DNA of 64,000 bases from Tetrahymena elliotti 4EA. Its lineage: Eukaryota; Ciliophora; Oligohymenophorea; Hymenostomatida; Tetrahymenidae. Each line of letters opens with the position of its first letter. Position 1 is the first letter of the stretch. The notes beneath the pieces are model-generated. The model was not told the origin of the DNA, did no database searches, and saw nothing but the letters and a program-made list of their open reading frames with translations. The DNA is taken from assembly GCA_000231825.2 (NCBI GenBank), contig JH720355.1, positions 202,010 to 266,009 on the forward strand, written 5' to 3'. Both the position numbers and the translations under genes were made by a program. Positions 1 through 13,041 of the stretch are shown here, one piece after another.

Positions 1-301
1 AGCTTTGAGAAAAGCAAATGAATAAAAATATTTATTTTTAAAAAATGCTAGTTAAAAATTAAATTAATCTTTAGTAACCACAAATTACTAAAATTTTTTG
101 GAAACATCATACCAATTAGCAAGAGATAAGCCTGAAGAATGTGCTCATTTGCTACTTACTTTAGAAACTTAATTTGATTTAATCCTTCATGTAAATATGT
201 AAGTTCCTAAAGAACCTTCTAAAATAGTTCCTAAGCCAAATAATAATAATAATGATCCTGATGATGATGGCGCTGATGCAGGAGATGAAGGAGTAGTCTG
301 A
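1..301 (+). CDS. 3' end of an unidentified protein (partial)
   Basis: An open frame enters from the left edge (codons start at base 2) and runs about 99 codons to TGA at 299-301. It reads through several TAA/TAG codons as Gln. The visible part has a moderately helical stretch containing ARDKPEECAHLLLTLETQFD, then a proline/lysine segment (VPKEPSKIVPKP), five Asn codons and an acidic end rich in Asp and Gly. Such a tail is common in cytosolic scaffold proteins, but I do not recognise the family. The frame stays open across the whole segment, so no intron is needed, although one near 50-75 cannot be excluded. The upstream neighbour and start lie outside the window. The gene converges on the minus-strand gene ending near 866. 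Confidence 0.6.
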
Positions 302-865
302 TTCGGTTTCTAAATAGTTTATAAACACTCTCTTTAAAGTCTTCATAAAAAAAAACAATTGTTAAATAGCAATATACTTTTCAATTAATATAATAATTAC
401 AAACAAGTAATTTGAATTAGATATAAAAATTAAAATTGAATTTCTTAACACAATGAATAAAACAAACAAATATATACAAATAATTATTTTTACTATTCGT
501 TCTTTATTATTTTCTCAAATCTATGTCAGAAATCTAAATCAACATTTTCCATTTTCAACAAATACAAAAAACAAACTCTGTTTTATTTAATTAATTTAAT
601 TTCATTTTATTTAAAAGAGAAGAAATTATTAAAATCTAGTTTGTAATTTTTGTTAACTTAATAACAATTTTTAATAAAATATTAACTAAAAGGTGTAAAT
701 TCTTTACAATTTTAAATTTAAATATATGGATAATAAGAATTAAGTAAGTTATTATTTCCTACTAAATTAATGTAAAAAACAAATGTCTTCAATTTATTTT
801 GATAAATAAAATTGAGTAAAATATTTATTTTTAAAACCAATACACGAAATAAAAAATAAAGACAA
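302..865. other. AT-rich spacer between converging genes
   Basis: 3' flanks of two converging genes. Only A/T runs and short chance frames are visible; no conserved element seen. Confidence 0.5.
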
Positions 866-3800
866 TCAATAAGAATTTTTTTATTTGTAATAAGTAGATT
901 ATACAATCATAACTTAAGTCATACATTAATAAAATGATTTGTTCTGTTTCTTCAATTAATCTGGATCTAGTTATTTTACAAAATTTAATTTTTAATTAAT
1001 TGAAAAATTTATTATTTTACCTCTAAATATGATAGATTTTCTAATAATTAACCTCTAAGATTTTCCTTTTACTAATTTCCTAGAGAACTTAATTAAGCAT
1101 TAAAAAAGTGTTTATAAATGTGAATAATTATTTTTAATTCTTACGAGAAACTAAGAGTTAAGCTAATTAGATTTTTACTTTACGAAATTTATGCTACTGA
1201 ATCGCTTGCACCCTATTCACCAATTTAGTTATCACTTTAAATAAGATAAAAATTGTGAGTAAATTATACACAAAAGGAAAACTACTACAAAGTAGTAAAT
1301 GTTTAAAATTTAGTTAAGTAGAATATAAAAGATAAAGCAAAAATGCTTATTATTTTGTTAGTTGATTGATTAATAAACTAAATCTTAAGTATATCAGTAA
1401 AATTTTTACTTTAAAGTAAGATTCAAATTTGTGAGATTGTTAGATTAGGCTATTCCAGAGCATAAATCTTTTGTACCTGAATTACCAAATTGATTTCCTC
1501 TTTAAATAGAAAATATAAAATAAAGAATAGAAAAGGTAAAATTAATGATATTCAATTTATTTCAGTTTTTTATTTTTTTAAAAAGTTTGTTATCATAATA
1601 GTATTAATATCTAAGCTAAAAACTCATTTAATCTGATAATTATTTTGTATTAACTTAGTTGGTTTTAAAATAAATCAATTAAGGCCTTACGATAAATCAA
1701 GAACTAGGTTTGTTAAATTCTAGCACTAAGCTATTCCTGATCCTAGATCTTTTACACCAGAATTGCCAATCTAATTGTAACTTTAAGTTTTAAAAAAATA
1801 ATCAATGATATAATTAGAAAAAATAAATAATTTTTTAAAGAAATTAATTTAATTAGTATTTAACTTATTAATTTTAGAATGAAGAATAAATTGTTTTTTA
1901 CTTATTTAATAATAAAATTTAAAAAAACTTAAAAACTTAAATTTTCAAAAAAAGTGGAAAACTTTATTAATTTTTAGAATTAATTAATCAAAACAAACAA
2001 TATAATTTTTACTTTAAAATAAGATTCAAACTTGTGATATTTTTGCATGAAGCTAGAACCATTCCTAAATGTTTTACTGCTTAATCATTGATTTATGTAT
2101 CACTTTTAATATAAGAATGAATTAACAAATATAAATGGTAAAGGGTGATGAAAATATATTGGCCTCTTGAGTATTTTAATTCAAAGTAAATATCTAAATA
2201 ATTTGTTTATTTTATCTCTAAATTATTAAATAAATAAATAGCTATTTATAGTGTTTACGTAAAATCTAGATTCAAAATTTAGATACTGTTTATCAAAGCT
2301 AATTCTGAGCACAAATCTTTCCCACCATTTTCACCAATATGATTTCCTCTATTAAAAAGAAAAAATAATAGTTATAAAAGATAAAATTTTAACATAAAAA
2401 ATATTTTTTTTGCTAGTAATAAGCAATTAATATTTTATAAACAAATTTTTGATAAAGTGGTTTGTTAAAAATTTAATTAGTAAGCCAATATATAATTAAT
2501 TCCAGCTTTTACACTAAACCAAGTGTCAAGTTTGTAATATTCTTTAACTAAGCTAGAGTTTCACCCAAATCTTTTGCACTAGCTACAATATTATTGTATC
2601 TAAAATTTAAAATAAAAGAAGAAGTGAAATAAGTATTAAAATTTTTTTTAATATGAGAAAATAAATAAATTGTAATTTTTTTATTAAATAGACAAGGTAG
2701 GTGAAATAATGAAATAATTTTTTTCTCTGTTTGACGTCATTAAATAAATTAACAAATTAATTAATATTAAAGTGATATTTTACTATAATTGAAGATTATA
2801 ACTTGTGATCTTTTTGCATTAGGCTATTCCTTTATTCAAATCTTGTAAACCTGAATCACCAAATTTATTTTCACTTTAAATTTTAGAAAATTAATAATTA
2901 TTAAAAAATGTGGCTAATTTATTATCATTTATTTATTAAGTATTTTAGTTTTTAATTTAAATTTAGCTAATTTTTTTTATTATTTGTAATTTAAAGAGCT
3001 TTTATCAACTAAGAAACCAATAATTAAACAAAACGCTAAACTATATCTTATAAACAGTTAATTATTGTTAGGATAAAATCTTTTAAAGTATTATTTGATT
3101 TTTCAATTAGTCAATCTCAAAAATAAAAAATCTTCATTGAATTTTTTTTATAAAAATAACTGCTTATACAATCTGCTAAGATTGATTCACTAGTTATTAA
3201 TTAAATAGTTAATAAATGAAGTCTTTACCTTAATTCAAGCACTAAATTTTCGAGATTGCTGATTTAGGAAATATATATCCCTAAATTTTTTGGACCCAAT
3301 ACACCAATTTAACTTTAGCTACATATTTTATAATAAAAATAAAAAAAGTAAGAATAAAATATGCTTAATAATAATCAATAGAAAGTCTTAATTCATTAAT
3401 TATTTACTAAAAATCAAGAGACAAAGTTGTGATATACTTGCAATAAACTATTTATGACATTAAATCTTTTACACCCAACTCACCAATTCTATTGTTGCTT
3501 TACAAAAAATTTATAAAATAATTAATAATTAAAAGAGAATCTAGTTAAACTATGATTAATTCTAAAAATCTAATGAATATTTGGGTTAAATAAACAAATT
3601 TTTGATATTTATTATCTAGTAAACAAATAGAAAAGTTTTATAATGATTTTCTTCTTTCTTTTAAAAATGTTTATTAAATACCAAATAACATATTAATTTT
3701 TTTATCATTACTAAAATTATTTATTACCCTAAATTAAGTTTTAAGCTTGTTATATTCTCACACTAAGCGATACCTGAGCCTAGATCTTTTGAACCCTGAG

Positions 3801-6800
3801 TTTGAATATTATTGTCACTTTATGAAGAATAAATTATCAATAATTTATTAAATTTAAAATATGTGAAGATTTTATCAAATTTTAATCTTTTAAATAAGTT
3901 TTTATTTACTAGAAACCAAGAGTTAAACTTGTGATATTTTTACATAAAGCAATACTTGCAGCTAAATCTTTTACACCTAAATCACTAATTTGATTTGCCC
4001 TTTTTATATTTAAAAATTAAATTAATAAATAAATATTAATATGAAAATAAAATATAAAAATAAAATTTATCAGGTAAGTATTTTAGTTAGCTTTTTAATG
4101 AATAAGATTACAATTTTAATACTTAAATCTGAAATAACAATTTGTATTTTAATTAAGTTTCTACCCTAATTCAAGCATCAAAGTTGTAACATTGTTAAAT
4201 TTGGCTATTTCTGTACCCACATCTTTTATTCCAGAGTCATCAATTTAATTAGCACTTTAATATTAAAAATTAATAATTTTTTAATAGATAAAATGTAAGA
4301 AGTTAATCAAAAAATCATTGATTTTATGGGGTGAGGTTGCTTTATGAAGATAAGTAAGTTAATAAAAAATGTTTATTTGACTTTTTTGCTTATAAACAAT
4401 ATAATTATTAAATCACAGACAATTTACAAAATTTATCTACACAATTTTATTAATTCATAAAATAAGTTTTTACTAAAAGTCAAGCATTAAACTTGTGATA
4501 TTACTACATTAAGCTAGTTCTATGCATAAATTCTTTAAACCTGAATTACCGATGCTATTTCCACTTTAAATTCAAATAAAACAATAAATTTAATTTCAAA
4601 AAACAATTAAAAAAGATTAAATGGTAGAAAAAAATTGCTTATAGAGTATTTAATTTAAAGTAAAGAAGAAAGAATAAAAATTATTTCTTTATTTTTTTAA
4701 CAAAATTAATTTTAAATTTTACTGTAAAATAAGATTTAAGCTTGTAATACTCTTACACAATACTAATTAAGTACCAATGTCTTTTGCACCCTACCCTTAA
4801 ACTTGATTATACCTTGAAATATAGGTAAAATAAATAACAAATATAATAATACTAAGGAAAAAGAATCTTAAAAGTTAATTAAATCAGCTGCGCTATGAGT
4901 TATGTATTTATTTTTTCATCAATCTAAAAATTAAATTTTACTAGAGATTATATGTCAAACTTGTGATATTTTTGCACTATGTTATTGCTGTTGCTATCTC
5001 TTTTGAACCTGAACTGCCAATTTAATTTCCACTTTAAATATAAAATAACAAAAAAATCTTTAAAATTTTAGGTTGAAAGAAATGTGCCATTTCTAATTAC
5101 TAAATTTTAAATAAATAACTATTTATGTAAAACCTCGATATATTTTTCATCATAACTTCAAAACAAGGTAAAAAGTTAAAAAAAATTTTGTATTATTATA
5201 ATTTTGCTATAAAAATAATAAACAATTTGCCAGAATAAACAAGGAATATAATTAATCTTTATAAGTAATAAGATAATTTTTTTTACCGTAAATTAAGGGT
5301 TAAGTTTGTAATACTCTTGCACTAAGCTATTCCTGCAGCTAAATCTTTTGCTCCAAAATCACTAATTTCATTGAAACTTTAATTAAATAAATAATACTTT
5401 ATGAATGTAGGTTGTGGAAGAATTTATTTAATTTATTTTGTTCGAAAAAAGTTCTTTATTTTTTCAATTTTATCTATAATTTTCTTAAAATAAACTTAAA
5501 ATCTTGTTAAAATTTGTTAATAACTGAATTGAATCTTAATTAATTTAACAGTAATGAATAAAGCTTTTACTTTAAGTTAAGAGTTAAACTTGTGAGATTC
5601 ATGCAGAAAGGTATTTTTGTTGCTAAATCTTTTGCACTTGAATCGCCAAAGTTATTTTAACTTTTAATTTAAAAATAAAATAAAAATAAGCAATTAATTT
5701 TGAATATTAAATAAATTGAATTAAGCAAAATTACTCAAGATTAATTTAGATATCACTGTAGTAGGTAATTTTATTTAAATCATTAATACATTTAATCTAG
5801 ATATTCTTGAAAATTTATATCTTCTTATCAGCATTCATTTCATTTGATTATTATATAAATTTAATCATTTCCTTCTCATTTGATTTGAAAACTCTTTAGT
5901 TTTATTCAACAAGGTTAGAAACAGATGATCTATTAATTCTATCCCAAACTACCAAAAGCTTAATGAATTGATAAATTTATGTATTACCTTTTATGTTTTA
6001 ATTTTAGAAAGCATTTTCAAATTAATGTTTCCCCATTTCCATAAAAATAGAACTAGGTTCATTTTTTAAAGCTAAATGATTATCAACTAGTGCTAACACC
6101 AATCCAACTGAGTAAGAATCGGACTTTTAATAAAAATGAATCAATTTAGCATACATAAATTTATGTTTATTAAGTTATACTTTTTTAGAATATATCTTAT
6201 TTTCTTTTGCCAAAATTTCTGGAGCCATATAACCATTTTAGTCTACTTGCTTTATTTTAAATTAAATTTAACATATTTTATAAATATTTAAAAAACTACT
6301 GTTGATGTTACTAAAGAATCTTAATCCTTCTCAAGGAAAACTGATTATCCAAAATGACCTATAATTTATATCAAATAAACTCATTTCAAAAATAATAAAT
6401 AAATTTTACTCAGTTTAATTAAAAGTTTATTTCCATCTTCTTAAATGTAAAAATGTTCTGGGTTTATATCTCTATGAATAATACCAAAGCCATGGACATA
6501 ATTGACACAATCTATTATTTATATAGCCAGATTAAGTTTTTAATCTTCATTCATTTCTCCATCTTGACTTTATCTTTCAAGATAACCTAATAATGAACCT
6601 TTTAATAAAATTAAAATTATCAAAATAAATTTATTTTGTAGTATTCATTTTGGATTATAACATTTTAAGCTTTTTTAACTCTTAAAATAAACCTAAATTA
6701 AATTAATTCTTGTAATTTAACTAGACATCAAATAATTTCTTTTTAAAAATAAATATAGTTGCAATCAAATTTTAAATTACATGAACATTTTTCTAGCTCA

Positions 6801-9682
6801 AAAGCAACATATCTCTCTTTACATTATTCTATAATATAACTATCATAAAGCTATACTGTAAAAGGTTCTTTTAATTTTTTCATTATACTGATTTCGTTTA
6901 AGATCGTTTATTCACTCTCAATTTTTTGTATTTTAAGAACAATTTCTTTATTATCTAGATTTACTTTTTTAGTAGATAATACCATACTATTACTTCCAAA
7001 GCTAAGAATTTAGAAGTTACAAGCATACTTTTTACTTTAGTAAAGGCTTTTTAGAACTTTTGATAATATTTCTACTTTAGGAAACAATGAAGAAATATCT
7101 TTTTTCTTGACATTAAAATCAGTATTTTCTAGAGTATGCTATTTAGTAGAGATAGGCTGATTGAATAAAATTTGTATAAATTATTATAAAAGCATTTTAA
7201 AATAAATCCAATTTACCATTTCTTATTTTGTCTCATTAAATTTACTGAAAATTTATTGAGCTTACTTAGTAATTTACTCCTATTCAAAATAAAATTATTT
7301 TAATCTTCAATACTACTAGTTAGAAAAATAGATTTTTCTTGAGTAAAAAAATCTCTTTGAGGAATTTTTAGCAGAGTAATATTGTTGATAACTTTGGAAA
7401 ATTTTATAACTTTAATATTTATATAGATATTGTTTTGAATAAAAAAAATGACCAAATCAAAACTTTTTCATAACAGAATTTTATTTCAATTACTGAATAT
7501 AAAGTTTTTAATTTATATTTTTAGCAAATTTTTTACATTTAATTAAGATGTTTCAAATTACTAAAGAATTAATTAAAAAGAAAATTTACTTCTAGTATCA
7601 TAGAAGTAAGTATGAATTTTAAAGGTATGCCATAAAGCTTAATCAGCTAAGAAAGTAGATCCCCAGCACTTTTCCTATCCAAATAACTAGATTTTAGACA
7701 ATTCAAAGCTACTTTGTAGATGTTAGATGTCTTGTTGATCTTATATTTTTCATCAGGTATTTCTATTCCTTTTATAAGATAGCTTCTTGTTTCTTAGTCA
7801 ATCCAATTTTCATTTAGAACTTAAAGATTATCTAGCTCTAACAAAATTAATCCTAAGGAGAAGAGGTCTGACTATATAAATTTACTTTAAATAAATACTC
7901 AAAACAAACAAAATTTCAACCTTTATCCTATATTATCCATTTTCTAATTCTGGAGCAGAGTAGATATCAGTTTCTTTCTATAAAAAAAAATTTAATTATA
8001 CATTAGTTGCTAATAATATTAAATTCACCTTATTTAATAAATTTTTTGATTTTGAAACTACTGGTTAAAAGTTGAAATAACCTTTATTTTTAAATTATTT
8101 AAATTATAAAATTATCAAAGTAGAAAGCTTTATTACCAAGTTTTATAATAAAGCTACCTTATATTTAAGATGTGTTAACTAAAAAATTTTAAGGCTTAAT
8201 TTTTCTATGCATTATGTTTTTGACGTGAAGATTATTCAATCCTTCTATCAGCTAAATAGCTATTATTTCTTTAGTCTCAATAGATGGCTGTTACTGTCTT
8301 AAGAGATTGAACAATTTTGTAAGGTTTGCTAAATATTAATTTTAAAAAATATGGTAAAAGGTTTTTTAGAAATTAATTCATTTTTATTCAAAGGCAAAAT
8401 TAGTATTTAGATTTTATTTTATCTAATATATTCACTCATCAGAATTGCTTTTTATTATCTATTTTTAAATTAAAATAAATATTAAACTTCATAAATTATT
8501 AAATAATAGGAAAAATGAAATTTTAAAGAATTAATTTTATATTTTCAGATTCTTTTCAAATTTTAAGAGATGTCTCATTTTTAAATTTTAATAATTACTG
8601 ATCAAATTACTATTTTTGAATTTGAGTAATAAAATTTTAAAAATAATTTTTAACAGAATAAATTAAATTAGATTATTTAATTAAAAAATTAATATTAATT
8701 GACATTGAATTGATAAAAAAAATAATTAATGGAGTTAAAACCTCCAAATATTTTCTAAATAGCATTAAAAAATTTCTATATTATTAATGATCTCCACAAT
8801 TCACAACCAATAGTTTTTTTCTTCATAATTAATAAAATTAAAAGATATAGAAAAAAATTACCTCTTTGAATGAACGTGCTTATTTTAAAACAAAAAAAGA
8901 GTAAACACTTAATTTGTCTTTTCAACATATCTTTAAACAATAGAAAAAAATGGTGGAAATAAATGCTTTTTACTCTCAAAAAACTCCATTTCCGTTACAA
9001 AACAGGATTTAATATCTGTCTAACTGATTTTTAATTATCCATCCTTATCTTCTTTTTCTTGTTCTTCCATTAAATAGAAGTAGTCATATACACTTACTAA
9101 AAATTCAGTTTGATGATACTTTTGTAATCTCTCATACTATTTTTTCTAAGATTCTACACCCTCTTCATCTACTTGATTTAAGTTTGTTTAGTATTTGAGA
9201 GCTACTGTACGATTTTAGATTGAATTATAAGCCTTCATTACAAGAACGAAGCCTGAACAACCTATGTATTCAAAATTTTAGAAGTAATTTTTCTAGCTGT
9301 ACGTTAGCTTAATTAACTCTCTCAAAGTTTGACTTTCTATTTAGCAATCTTTAGATATGTTTTACTAGATAGTTTCTAAAAGCTAATTTTGAGTTTATTA
9401 AGACATGTATTTCTTAATTTATGCTTCACTATTAATATTTTTTCCTTTACACAAACTTTTTTAAAGAATTAGGATGCTTATTTTATTTCTAAAAACTAAA
9501 GTTTCAATGAATTTATTAAATATACAAAAACTTACATAAATTTTTTCTATATCAACAGGAGATAAAATTTAATTTCTAAAAAATTTATTTACTCCTAAAT
9601 AAAATTAAAGATATAAATAACTAAAAAGAAGCTTTTATTAACTTAAAAGTTTTCTACTTTCTTGTATATTAGTTAAAACCAT
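866..9682 (-). CDS. Tandem pseudokinase plus 17-repeat LRR protein (multi-exon)
   Basis: Likely start is ATG at 9682-9680; a 50-nt and a 57-nt intron follow early. Kinase domain A (about 9400-7600) has a glycine loop (GCSGFV), the VALK lysine and SAPELENG, but the catalytic loop reads HRKIKPQN (HRD Asp is Lys) and the DFG site is GNK. Domain B (about 7140-5800) keeps the lysine (VLKIQK), HRD and GYMAPEIL, but the loop is HRDINPEHF (metal-binding Asn is His) and DFG is HFG. From 5660 down to 1145, 17 exons each encode one leucine-rich repeat of type NQIGDSGAKDLGSGIAQC, then KNITSLTL. The coding segment upstream of domain B has no in-frame ATG until just before the domain, which supports one fused gene rather than two. 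The end at TGA 866-868 is the least certain part. By family logic it is a scaffold or allosteric signalling protein; enzymatic activity is doubtful. Confidence 0.75.
1145..5660 (-). repeat. 17 leucine-rich-repeat exons, one repeat per exon
   Basis: The repeat recurs at about 1145, 1410, 1690, 2010, 2260, 2505, 2780, 3230, 3405, 3728, 3910, 4165, 4470, 4725, 4942, 5287 and 5571. Five units checked base by base (1145-1234, 1410-1499, the unit near 4470, 4942-5031, 5287-5376, and 5571-5660 as a sixth) are 90 nt long. They are flanked by an AG acceptor and GT donor, and the four read fully in frame enter and leave in the same codon phase (a codon split after its second base). Each encodes 30 residues with leucines at LRR-type positions and usually a Cys. 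Intervening introns vary from about 80 to 350 nt and share no obvious sequence. Symmetric exons of this kind can be added, lost or skipped without shifting the frame. Confidence 0.85.
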
Positions 9683-10224
9683 CTAAATAAAATTCAAAGT
9701 GAATAAATAACTTCATTAGTTTATTAGAATTTTTTTAATTGTGTAGAAAATTAAAATTTAACTTGATAAATAATTGACTTTCCATAAAAATTTACTTTAT
9801 TGAAATAATAGTCATCAATTTTAAGGAATATTATTTTTTTTGTATGTTGATGCCTCTTAAATCTTAAAATTAATGCTTTTTCTTAGTAAGATACTGATTT
9901 TATCAAAAATAATTTTTTAATTACAAATATGACTACATTAAAATATATACATTTTACAAAGAATAAATAGAAGCTCTTCTATTAAAAATAAAAAAATTAG
10001 AATCTCTAGTTAATATTGAAAATATTAAAGAAAAGAGTAATCAAATACTGAGAAATTAATATTCAGACAATATATTAAGAATAAACTCTATTCAAACATA
10101 CATTTTTAAAAATAATATGAGCAAAATATAATAAAAAAATCATAAAATTCTATGTTTGGGATGTAATTTAAGAATAAACATTTAACATATTTTATGAAAT
10201 AGAAGAGATTATTATAAAATATTT
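9683..10224. other. Spacer upstream of the LRR-pseudokinase gene
   Basis: About 540 bases between the stop of one minus-strand gene and the start of the next. Likely promoter and 5' leader of the latter; only A/T-rich sequence seen. Confidence 0.5.
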
Positions 10225-13041
10225 TCACTGATTATTATCATATTCAGTTTCTATTTGTTTAATTTTCAAATTTACTGGTTTTGGAATATTAGGAATTTGT
10301 TTTGTGTTTTTAATAACTTTTGCTGGGTTGAAAATTTATTATTGTGGCAGAAGAGAAGCCTATCTGTTTTCAGAAAAGCTTTATAACTAAGACTATTTTG
10401 AATTATTTTAAATGTTTTTTGGTGTAATATTTTTTTCTTAATCAGTATTTTCAAAGTAGTTATTATTAAAAGGGTTCATAGATAAGCTAATTGATTTATA
10501 TACATTTTGATTTTGCTGACTTTCTTTTTAGTTTAAATTTTAGGAACTTATGTTTATGTTTTTTTCTTTTAAGATATTGCTCATAAGTAAATTTGACTCT
10601 CTTGAAATTCTATTTGTCAGCATTTGCACAATTGGAACTTTGACTTTAATTTCATTAATGTTTTAATAATTTTTTATAAACTTTTTATCTTAATTTGAAA
10701 TAGGTAAATTTTCTTATTCTTATTTTGAGAATTTTTTTGGTAAAGAATTAGATTTAATGCACAAATTATTCCCTACCTAGTTTTCTTCTTCTGCATTACG
10801 ATTACTAGATTTGAAATTATAGCTTCCTCTTTAGACTTACATATCTTTTTTCTGGAAAGGTAAATTATTAGTAGCAATAGCTCTAGAAAATGAAATATTT
10901 TAGTTATTATTTAAATTTGTTTTATTATGTTTACTAGTTGGTGTAATAGATTAAGAATTTATAGGAGTTTAAAAGTTGGTTTAATTGCTAAATAATTGAC
11001 AAATATTTTAATTTTTATTCAAATTTAATGAATGAGAAACTCTATGAGTGGAAGATTAAGCAGGAGCAGCTCCTCCTGATTACATAATTTTATTCTTAAC
11101 TTTTTCAAAAAATTAAATTTTCAAAACATCTTATTAGCTTATATTTTCTTTAGATTTTTGCTTAACATTTATTATATCTTATCTAACTTACTGAGTAATA
11201 CTTTTTCTTTTTCTTTAAATGATATTCTCATTTTGCTATTTATAAAATGTAAATGTAAATTAAATATAAAAATAAAAAAATTAGTTAAGTACTTCTATTG
11301 GCTGTGTTGCTAAATTTTATTTAATTTCACTTTCATCCTATATCAGCAATAAGCTTGACTATCTATTTGCATTTATTTCTTAGCAACTCATTCTTTTGCT
11401 GTTAGACATGCTAATAGAAATTGAGTTACTATTGTCTTTTGAAATTTCTTCGTTTTGTTGAAATGAACTAGAAACACATTTCTTTAGTAGAAACTTTGAG
11501 CTTGATTCAAAATTGTACATTTCTTCATTTTAATTTTATTATTCGTTTCTAGGTTCTTACTGAGGTCTTTCGTTTTATTCTTTAGGAGGTATTTCTGTTC
11601 TGGCTGACATTATTTATTTATAATTTTTAAGTGTATCTTTTTGTTCTATTTTTTTTTGACTACTGCTGGGCTGCTTGATAAGATGTTTATCTTCTGAAAT
11701 AATATTCTAAGTTTTAGACTCTCTCTTTAAAATCATCTTATCAGTTTAATTCAAAGATTAACTAAACTCATTAGAATTAATAGAATTTGGATTATTTTAA
11801 ATGGTCTGAACTTTATTTTATTTGTTTTCAAAATCAAAGAGCTATCTACCTAATTTTTTTTGTATTATAAAGTTTTAGTTTTATTTTGTCTAGATATAGC
11901 TTTGAGCAGATGGTGTAGCAGGTGCAGTTTCTGAAACAGCAGTTGAAAGCCCTACTGTATTTTAACATATTGTGCTATTCTTACTTAAGCATTCTTTTGT
12001 TTTTCCATTATTGATTTCTTTAGACTTCATTTTTATAATGTAGTGCAAGATTCCTTTTTCTTAATTGGATTAAGAAACAATATTATAATTGGCATTACAT
12101 CCATTTATAGGATATCTGATATTTTAAACATTTGATACTTTATTATTTCCACAGCTTCCAAGTAAATTACTGAATTACCCATTTGATAAAAATGATCCTT
12201 CTTATGTTTTTACATGTGTTTCACAGCTTTGCTTCATGATTTATGAATCTTTTCTTGCTCTCGAGTTAGTCGTTGTCGATATACTTCTTGAACGATAGGT
12301 AGGATTTTAATCTTAATTACTTGTGTTATCATTATTCAATTATATGTTAGCATTCATTAAAATAATGCTATTGTCATTGTTGAAACTTAGCTAGGATTTC
12401 TATTTATTGTATTTCTAATCTTGTGAACTAGCACATTTCTAAGGAAGTATTGTTTCTAAAATATTATTTGTTTTAACTTTAGCTAATCTATCTGGAGATT
12501 CTTAGAGATCATCTCTTAATTTTTTTAAGTCACTAATTATATCTACACTATCAAATTCATATTGTACTACTTTAGCTTTTTCTTTAGCTTAAAGATTCCC
12601 TTTAAGTTTTTACTTAGGAATCATTAAGTGACCATTTTTCTTATTTCCCTTTTCTAAATTACAAAGAGCTTAACTCATTTCATTAAGAGTATTCTTAAAC
12701 ATCATTTTTTATTTCGAAGTTAAATTTTCATAGTCACTTTTTTGTTTTTCACTTTTCCTATGATTTTCTTAAGCAGCAATAAGAGATTCATCTCCCCATG
12801 CACCAAAAGCTTGAAAAATGCATAAAAAATTAAATAAATTTCTAATAAATAAAATTATTTTACATTCATTATATTCTACATATTCACTTATGAGTCTTAA
12901 TTAATTTAAAGCATGTTTTTCTTTTTATTTTTCTTACTTCTAACTATTAAAATTTTAATGCTAAATCTCCTAATTCTTATTTGTAAGATCATGTTCTAAA
13001 ATGCTATCATTGAGAAATTGTTTGCTTTAGAATTCAAGCAT
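10225..13041 (-). CDS. Large low-complexity protein, family unknown
   Basis: Two exons: 13041-12864 and 12809-10225, with a 54-nt intron (12863-12810) that keeps frame. About 920 residues if no further intron exists. The N-terminal quarter is helical and charged. It starts MLEFQSKQFLNDSILEHDLT, and after the intron has FGAWGDESLIAAQENHRKSE, then NTLNEMSQALCNLEKG and LKKLRDDLQESPDRLA. The remainder is rich in Asn, Ser, Gln and Lys with scattered basic clusters such as RSRSISTTTNSRARK, typical of disordered regulatory regions. LKKLRDDLQESPDRLA recalls coiled-coil segments of kinetochore protein Nuf2, but this is too weak to name it. Stop is TGA (10227-10225). I checked both ends and several internal blocks, not every codon. 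Confidence 0.7.

Noticed and set aside
718..906. Minus-strand ORF near the left edge
   Set aside because: Very AT-rich, no natural composition; overlaps the 3' region of the LRR gene in another frame.
1145..5660. Regularly spaced similar blocks that at first glance resemble a CRISPR or satellite array
   Set aside because: The blocks are diverged, 90 nt, bounded by splice sites and translate to leucine-rich repeats on the minus strand; spacing is irregular.
8776..8979. Minus-strand 67-codon ORF
   Set aside because: It overlaps the kinase A N-lobe region and an intron of the LRR gene in a different frame; the exon frame with VALK is better supported.
10272..10454. Minus-strand 60-codon ORF in a second frame
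   Set aside because: Overlaps the C-terminal coding part of the gene at 10225-13041 in the wrong frame.
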